Shown: positions 43,883-48,920 of the stretch, in pieces
Position numbering within the stretch: the first letter of the stretch is position 1
Layout of the letters: every line of letters begins with the position of its first letter
Source: Tubiluchus corallicola
Taxonomy: Eukaryota > Priapulida > Priapulimorpha > Priapulimorphida > Tubiluchidae
Assembly (NCBI GenBank): GCA_030141605.1
Contig: JAQGDQ010000198.1
Coordinates: 274,001-322,920 of the forward strand
Direction of reading: 5' to 3'
Length of the DNA stretch: 48,920 nt
Made by a program: the position numbers and the translations under genes
Notes under the pieces: model-generated
Told to the model about the DNA's origin: nothing
The model's database searches: none
The model's input: only the letters and a program-made list of their open reading frames with translations

Positions 43883-46800
43883 CTAAATAATCAAGACATA
43901 AAACGTCCAATAAGTTAAATTGAAAAACAGAAACAAAGACGGAAATGCAAATCGAGCAACAACGTCAATCCTCTTAGCACGAGATATAGATGGCGCTTTC
44001 TTCGTTTTCTTGAGGGATGAGCGTATTGAGCGCTGGGATGTCGCTTGGCGGCGCTGTGTGATTACACCCACACCATTTTCTACCCATTTCCTCTTAGCAG
44101 GAAGAGGTTCATCTCCAAGGATTTTTGTTTCCACGAGCATATTATCCTGCAGAAAACAAATTTGCACATGTAACACGTGTAGCAGTCACGTAGATAGACA
44201 AAGCGTTTTCAAAAGTAAAAAACTTTATTATTAATGGTTTAAATATTGTACCAGCTACATGAGATTCACTATCTTTAAATATATCTTGTATCACTCAAAC
44301 GTTAAATTTAAAAAATTATATTTAAACTTAAATTTAGAAAATTCTAATGGCCATCAATTTTACCTGGTCTTCTGTTTTTAACTTGGCTTCACTGGAAGGA
44401 GTACCCTGATAATAACAAACACAAGCGTATTCTATGAATCTTCAATTTGACCTGGTCATCTGTTTTTAACTTGGCTTCACTGGAAGGAGCACCCTGATAG
44501 TAGCAAACACAAGCATATTCTATGAATCTTCAATTTTACCTGGTCATCTGTTTTCAACTTGGCTTCACTGGAAGGAGCACCCTGATAGTAACAAACACAG
44601 GCGTATTCTAAGAATCTTCAATTTTACCTGGTCATCTGTTTTAATATGGCTTCACTGGAAGGAGTACTGATATAGTAACAAACACAAGCATATTCTATGA
44701 ATCTTAAATTTTACCTGGTCACCTGTTTTTAACTTGGTTTCACTGGAGGGACTACTGATATAGTAACAAACACAAGCATATTCTAAGAATCTTCAATTTT
44801 ACCTGGCCACCTGTTTTTAACATGGCTTCACTGGAAGGAGCACCCTGATAGTAACAAACACAGGCGTATTCTATGACTCTTCAATTTTACCTGGTCATCT
44901 GTTTTTAACATGGCTTCACTAGAAGGAGCACCCTGATAGTAGCAAACACAGGCGTATTCTATGAATCTTCAATTTTACCTGGTCATCTGTTTTTAACATG
45001 GCTTCACTGGAAGGACTACTGATATAATAACAAACACAAGCATATTCTATGAATCTTCAATTTTACCTGGTCATCTGTTTTTAACATGGCTTCACTGGAA
45101 GGACTACTGATATAGTAACAAACACACACGTATTCTAAGAATCTTCAATTTTACCTGGTAATCTGTTTTTAACTTGGCTTCATTGGAAGGACTACTGATA
45201 TAATAACAAACACAAGCATATTCTATGAATCTTCAATTTTACCTGGTCATCTGTTGTAACATGGCTTCACTGGAAGGAGCAACCTGATAGTAGCAAACAC
45301 AAGCATATTCTATGAATCTTCAATTTTACCTGGTCATCTGTTTTTAACTTGGCTTCACTAGAAGGAGCACCCTGATAGTAGCAAACACAAGCATATTCTA
45401 TGAATGCAGCAAACACGAACGTAGCACAAGTTCCTGTCCAGACATCAATAGCCTTTGCATAAGAGACAATAGGAAGATCTTTTCCCACAGTAGATGACTA
45501 AAAAACAATGGCAGTCAAGTAGATAAAGTTATAATGGCATCAACTGTTGGAGAAGCTATCAGTGTGTTGGGAGTAAGTGAAACTACAGTATAGTGACAAC
45601 AAACATTGTTATCAATGTATTGACACTAAGTAAAGTAACAGCGCATTGACTACAATGAATTTAAGTTAATAGTGTACTGACGATAAGTAAAGATAGTACA
45701 GTCACTGTAAGCGAGGTTGCTAGTGTAGTAACAGTAAGCAAAGTCATCAGTGTACGGACTTTAAGCAAAGTTATCAGTGTACTGGTTGTAAGTGACGTTA
45801 AAATGTGGAGACAACAAACAAGGTTATCAGTGTATAGACTGAAGGCAAAGTTACTGACTGTTAGTGAAGTTATCTGTGTACCGACTTTAAAAAAAGTTAT
45901 TAGTGTATTGACTGTAAACAAAGTTATCAGCGTACAGACTGTAAGCAAAGCTACCAGTGGGTTGACTGTAAGCAAAGTTATAAGTGTGTTGGCTATAGGC
46001 AAAATTATCAGTATATTAACTGTAAGCAAAGTTATCATTGTATTAACTGTAAGCAAAGTTATCATTGTATTAACTGAAAGCAAAGGTACCAGTGTATTAA
46101 CTGTAAGCAAAGTTACCAGTGTATTGACTGTAAGTGAAATCACCAGTGTATTGATTGTAAGCAAACTTATAAATGTATTGACTATAAGCAAAATTATCAC
46201 AGTGTATTAACTGTAAGCAAAGTTATCATTGTATTAACTGAAAGCAAAGGTACCAGTGTATTGACTGTAAGCAAAGTTACCAGTGTATTGATTGTAAGCA
46301 AAGTTACCAGTGTATTGACTGTAAGCAAAGTTACCAATGTATTGATTGTAAGCAAAGTTACCAGTGTATTGACTGTAAGCAAAGTTACCCGTGTACTGAC
46401 TGTAAGCAAAGTTACCAGTGTATTGACTGTAAGCAAAGTTACCAATGTATTGACTGTAAGCAAAGTTACCAATGTACTGACTGTAAGCAAAGTTACCAGT
46501 GTATTGATTGTAAGCAAAGTTACCAGTGTATTGACTGTGTATTGACTGTAAGCAAAGTTACCAATGTACTGACTGTAAGCAAAGTTACCAGTGTATTGAT
46601 TGTAAGCAAAATTACCAGTGTATTGACTGTAAGCAAAGTTACCAATGTATTGACTGTAAGCAAAGTTACCAATGTACCGACTGTAAGCAAAGTTACCACA
46701 GTGTATTGACTGTAAGCAAAGTTACCAGTGTACTAACTGTAAGCAAAGTTACCAGTGTATTGACTGTTAGCAAAGTTGTTATTCCTAGTGATACTCTGCC

Positions 46801-46937
46801 CACTACAGCATCAGCGTCCAACCAGAATGAAACCCAAGAAGTCATCACTAGAATCATCATTGGAATGTAGCTCTGTATTAAATGATACCCAATTTCTCTT
46901 CGAAATGACAGCATCAGTACAAGATTGCTAAAATTTC
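43883..46937 (-). CDS. Cys-loop ligand-gated anion channel, 3' exons (M1-M4)
   Basis: Three exons on minus. Exon A (46937-46753, phase-1 acceptor TGTTTCAG, donor CTG|GTAACT): GNFSNLVLMLSFRREIGYHL, then M1 with IPMMILVMTSWVSFW and M2 with GRVSLGITTLLTVNTL. Exon B (45497-45330, acceptor TTTTTTAG): SSTVGKDLPIVSYAKAIDVW, then M3 with CATFVFAAFIEYACVCYY, ending TDDQ|GTAAAA. Exon C (44146-43883): a basic M3-M4 loop, then SRAKRIDVVARFAFPSLFLF and M4, stop after FYVLII. The two visible joins are phase 0. LPxVSYxKAIDVW and WVSFW are signatures of the glycine/GABA/glutamate-gated chloride channel group. Pore 0' Arg and 9' Leu are kept, with no -1' Glu, predicting anion selectivity; but the usual Pro-Ala before 0' Arg is Val-Gly. 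Ligand is unknown because the extracellular exons are missing, probably right of the window. 204 residues are visible. Both introns contain tandem arrays. Confidence 0.88.
44343..45329 (-). repeat. 88-bp array: 11 copies of the M3-exon donor region
   Basis: Eleven head-to-tail copies of an 88-bp unit follow exon B, with unit marks near 44356, 44444, 44532, 44620, 44706, 44793, 44881, 44969, 45057, 45145 and 45234; the twelfth, at 45321, is the real exon end. Each copy contains the last ~72 bases of exon B (from ATTCATAGAATATGC through AAAACAGATGACCAG on minus) plus the first ~16 intron bases (GTAAAATTGAAG...). All copies keep CAG|GT. The array fills about 83 percent of the intron. The unit length is not a multiple of three, so copies are not in frame with each other. 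Confidence 0.92.
45560..46752 (-). repeat. 27-bp array: about 44 copies of the M2-exon donor region
   Basis: The minus-strand unit is GTAACTTTGCTTACAG followed by TCAATACACTG. It equals the last 24 bases of exon A plus the first three intron bases. Copies near exon A and at 46260-46750 are nearly identical; toward 45560 they become strongly diverged (unit words such as AGTGTACTGACGATAAGTAA on +). Some copies carry a 2-base insertion. The array spans almost the whole intron. Apparent long frames of repeating TLLTVNTLV here arise from the repeat. Confidence 0.93.
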
Positions 46938-47227
46938 CTGAAACATAACACAGACAAAATTATTATTACTTAATCTTGATGTCTTTTTTGCCGGTAGATG
47001 GTGCCACTTATTTTTTCATGTGCCTTGTTCAGTGTTTACAGCAATAATTTCTATTGAATTATATCTGAAATAACAGAAACTACTAAAACTATATAAACTA
47101 GCTAGGTGGGTGGAAATTTTTAATGTAACAGACCTATGAAATTTAAGTTACGATTTATCTTAATACTATATAACTATAATATATAATATTATAATAATAA
47201 TATAATACTATATATAATACTTAATAA
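46938..47227. other. Intron of the channel gene, no feature
   Basis: Presumed intron upstream of exon A on the minus strand. AT-rich, with TA/ATA runs at 47150-47220. No further channel exon is recognisable here or up to the window end. Confidence 0.45.
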
Positions 47228-48269
47228 CAGTGGCATAGCTAGAACTTTTGGCACACCTGAATTCGAAACCGCATGCTTGAGTTTGAACCCCCAGCTGAAA
47301 ATGTTTATGTAGGAAAATTATCTAAATAGAACTGCAACGGCAGCAGTGTCATAAAAACCAACACGTTTCTATTGTTAGCAATACACACATGTTTAAAGGA
47401 ATACAGGATGAAATTCCATATGCTACCCCGTTTTCAATCACAATAAAAAGTATGCATTTTAACACAATTAATTCTGCAAAAGCGTTTCTGATAATTAAAT
47501 AATAGATTAAAACTTAGTTAACGGCGGGCGAGCCCAACTATTGACGACGTCACAAACTAACATAATTTTCACCAGCAAAAATATCCCGCGAGGGTGTTAC
47601 ACGTGTTTACTAAAGAGAAAATTGAAGTACAGTGCTACTCAAGAGATTCAGTGTGTTGTACTAAAACTAGGCAAATATTTCAAAAACTCATGATGAGCTG
47701 CTGAACGTGTGAAGTTCGTCACAAACTGAGAGGTACAGCACCTATTTTTGTGCAATTCGTTTTCGAAATGCAGGCTCTAGTGCCCGTCTAACTAGCGAAG
47801 GGCGAAGTGCGTGTAACAGCGAAGAATTAGTGGCGCGAACACGAAATTGTGTTTGTGTAGTAATAATTCTTTGACGTAAGTCATTTTTGAAAAAATAGTG
47901 TTTCCTTTCAATATTTTAACGAGCAGATTGTTTTGACCTACAGTTTAAAAGGGGCCCGGTTTTGCTAAGTTTTATGTAAATAATGTGTGATAAGGTTGCT
48001 GTTACAATGGTGCTTATAAATGTATTTTACAGTTAACTCAAAACGTGTACTGAGCTGAAAACAAAGACAAACTATGTTGCAAATATTACAACGATATTAA
48101 ATTACTAGTTATTATTTTCACAATCGGTGTAAGCAGCATATTCGCTGAAATTTAAATTTTTGTGTTTTGCTTTCTGCCCTTCTGACAGGATAAACCTTTT
48201 CTGTCCACTTGATGCCGCTCTCTGAAAAGTGCCACCCCGGGGCAGACTAACCCCCTAAGCACGCCACTG
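47228..48269. mobile_element. hAT-like element interrupted by a TTAA MITE
   Basis: The left end CAGTGGCATAGCTAGAAC and the right-end reverse complement CAGTGGCGTGCTTAGGGGG are inverted repeats. The 8-bp flanks CTTAATAA and CTTAAGAC share only their first five bases, as a decayed duplication would. CAGTGGCGTAGC-type ends are common in hAT MITEs. The interior is interrupted by the TTAA MITE at 47397-47969. No transposase is visible. Confidence 0.6.
47397..47969 (-). mobile_element. TTAA-type MITE family, copy 5
   Basis: Preceded by TTAA at 47393-47396 and starting AGGAATACAGGATGA, as in copy 3. It ends at GGTTTTGCTAAG and lacks the right terminal arm. It shares GAGGTACAGCACC, CCCGTCTAACTAGCGAA and TAGTGGCGCGAACACG with its relatives. 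Confidence 0.75.
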
Positions 48270-48304
48270 CTTAAGACGATGTCATTTTACAAAAATTATC
48301 AACT

Positions 48305-48802
48305 ACAGTAAACCATGTATAATACGAACAGCTCGGGACACAAAATTGTCCGATTTAAGCGAAAGTTAGACAGTATTCGTAAGAAAACCAGATTGAGTCA
48401 TCAACGTCGGACAATACACTAGTAACAGCTCAACCAGTGAAAATGACAAACTCAGCATTTAATCAAATATCAAACAACAATTTTTATGAATAATCAAAAA
48501 CAAAATGTCTTGTCCACCTCTATTGTACTCTGAGTAGCATGGTTAATAGAATTCGGCAAGAATAATATTGTTATCTACATTAAACCACTTTCGTTAAGCC
48601 ATGCTGTGTGCAGCGTTCTACTGAGATAATAAAAAAATTAACATTTTTCCGGAAATTAGCAGTTAGAATCGTATCGTGTTGCACTCTTTCAAGTAGAATT
48701 TCTTGCTTGGCAGGCCTATTTGAGATAGGTGAGGTATTCAGATTCTTAAGAATTGTACCGGGAATTCGGTTCGAGTTGAGCAATAATTCGAGTTACAGAT
48801 TT
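48305..48802. mobile_element. Possible pogo/Tigger-like fragment
   Basis: TACAGTAAACC at 48305 followed by ATAATACGAACAGCTCGGGA resembles the terminal repeats of Tc1/mariner-group pogo-like MITEs (CAGT..., AATACGA, CTCGGGAC). A related phrase, ACCGGGAATTCGGTTCGAG, appears near 48757. The right end is not seen, and this rests on remembered resemblance only. Confidence 0.3.
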
Positions 48803-48920
48803 TGTTTGTTTGTTATACAGAAAACGAAATGGAAAGTCCGCTTCATGAGATCTGTTCAAGATGCGCAATAATTCCAGTTATACGTAGTTTACTTCAGCTA
48901 TATGAGTCGCTCACGAAGTT

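Noticed and set aside
45661-46545. Long frames of repeated TLLTVNTLV (minus) and TVSKVTSVL (plus) looking like a repeat protein
   Set aside because: They are readings of the 27-bp intronic array; the minus-strand frame is inherited from the M2 exon, and indels break it.

Overview
The window reads as AT-rich nuclear DNA from a marine invertebrate. Genes are split by introns with GT...AG borders. Microsatellites, short inverted-repeat elements (MITEs) and tRNA-derived fragments are common, and there are no bacterial operons or ribosome binding sites. Secreted tyrosine/aspartate-rich proteins sit among single-Kunitz secreted proteins, next to a Cys-loop channel. This suggests a lophotrochozoan, perhaps a mollusc, but the sequence alone cannot prove it. 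Most genes below were assembled by joining exons by eye, using splice sites, phase and protein similarity.

Layout. 1-7.9 kb: no convincing gene, one hAT-like MITE (5739-6098). 8.0-11.9 kb: a multi-exon, stop-ridden copy of a DUF6729-type protein on +, probably a fossil transposon-like gene, followed by a direct duplication of about 270 bp. 13.4 kb: a broken tyrosine-rich exon. 14.8-17.1 kb: two copies of a TTAA-flanked MITE. 18.2 kb: a coding relic with three stops. 18.5-19.47 kb: a satellite with a 103-bp period. 19.6-22 kb: tyrosine/aspartate-rich secreted protein gene Y1. 24.0-30.5 kb: three tandem two-exon Kunitz genes (K1, K2, K3). 33.4-36.1 kb: two more TTAA MITEs. 36.6-41.5 kb: second tyrosine/arginine-rich secreted gene Y2, four exons, with a MITE in intron 1 and a hAT-like MITE in its last intron. 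43.9-46.9 kb, minus strand: the three 3'-terminal exons (M1-M2, M3, M4) of a Cys-loop ligand-gated anion channel. 47.2-48.3 kb: a hAT-like element with a TTAA MITE inserted in it. 48.3-48.9 kb: a possible pogo/Tigger-like fragment.

The most striking observation is in the channel gene. Each of its two visible introns is filled largely by a tandem array, and each array repeats the 5' splice junction of the exon just upstream. The M2 exon's last 24 bases plus the first three intron bases form a 27-bp unit repeated about 44 times over about 1.2 kb. The M3 exon's last ~72 bases plus about 16 intron bases form an 88-bp unit present as 11 copies plus the original. Each array is thus a ladder of duplicated splice donors, and the two look like independent births by the same route.

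The Kunitz and tyrosine-rich genes all lie on + and all begin with a short signal-peptide exon. Y1 and Y2 share the intron-phase series 0-2-1. Together they form a mixed locus of secreted, probably extracellular-matrix or secretion-related proteins.
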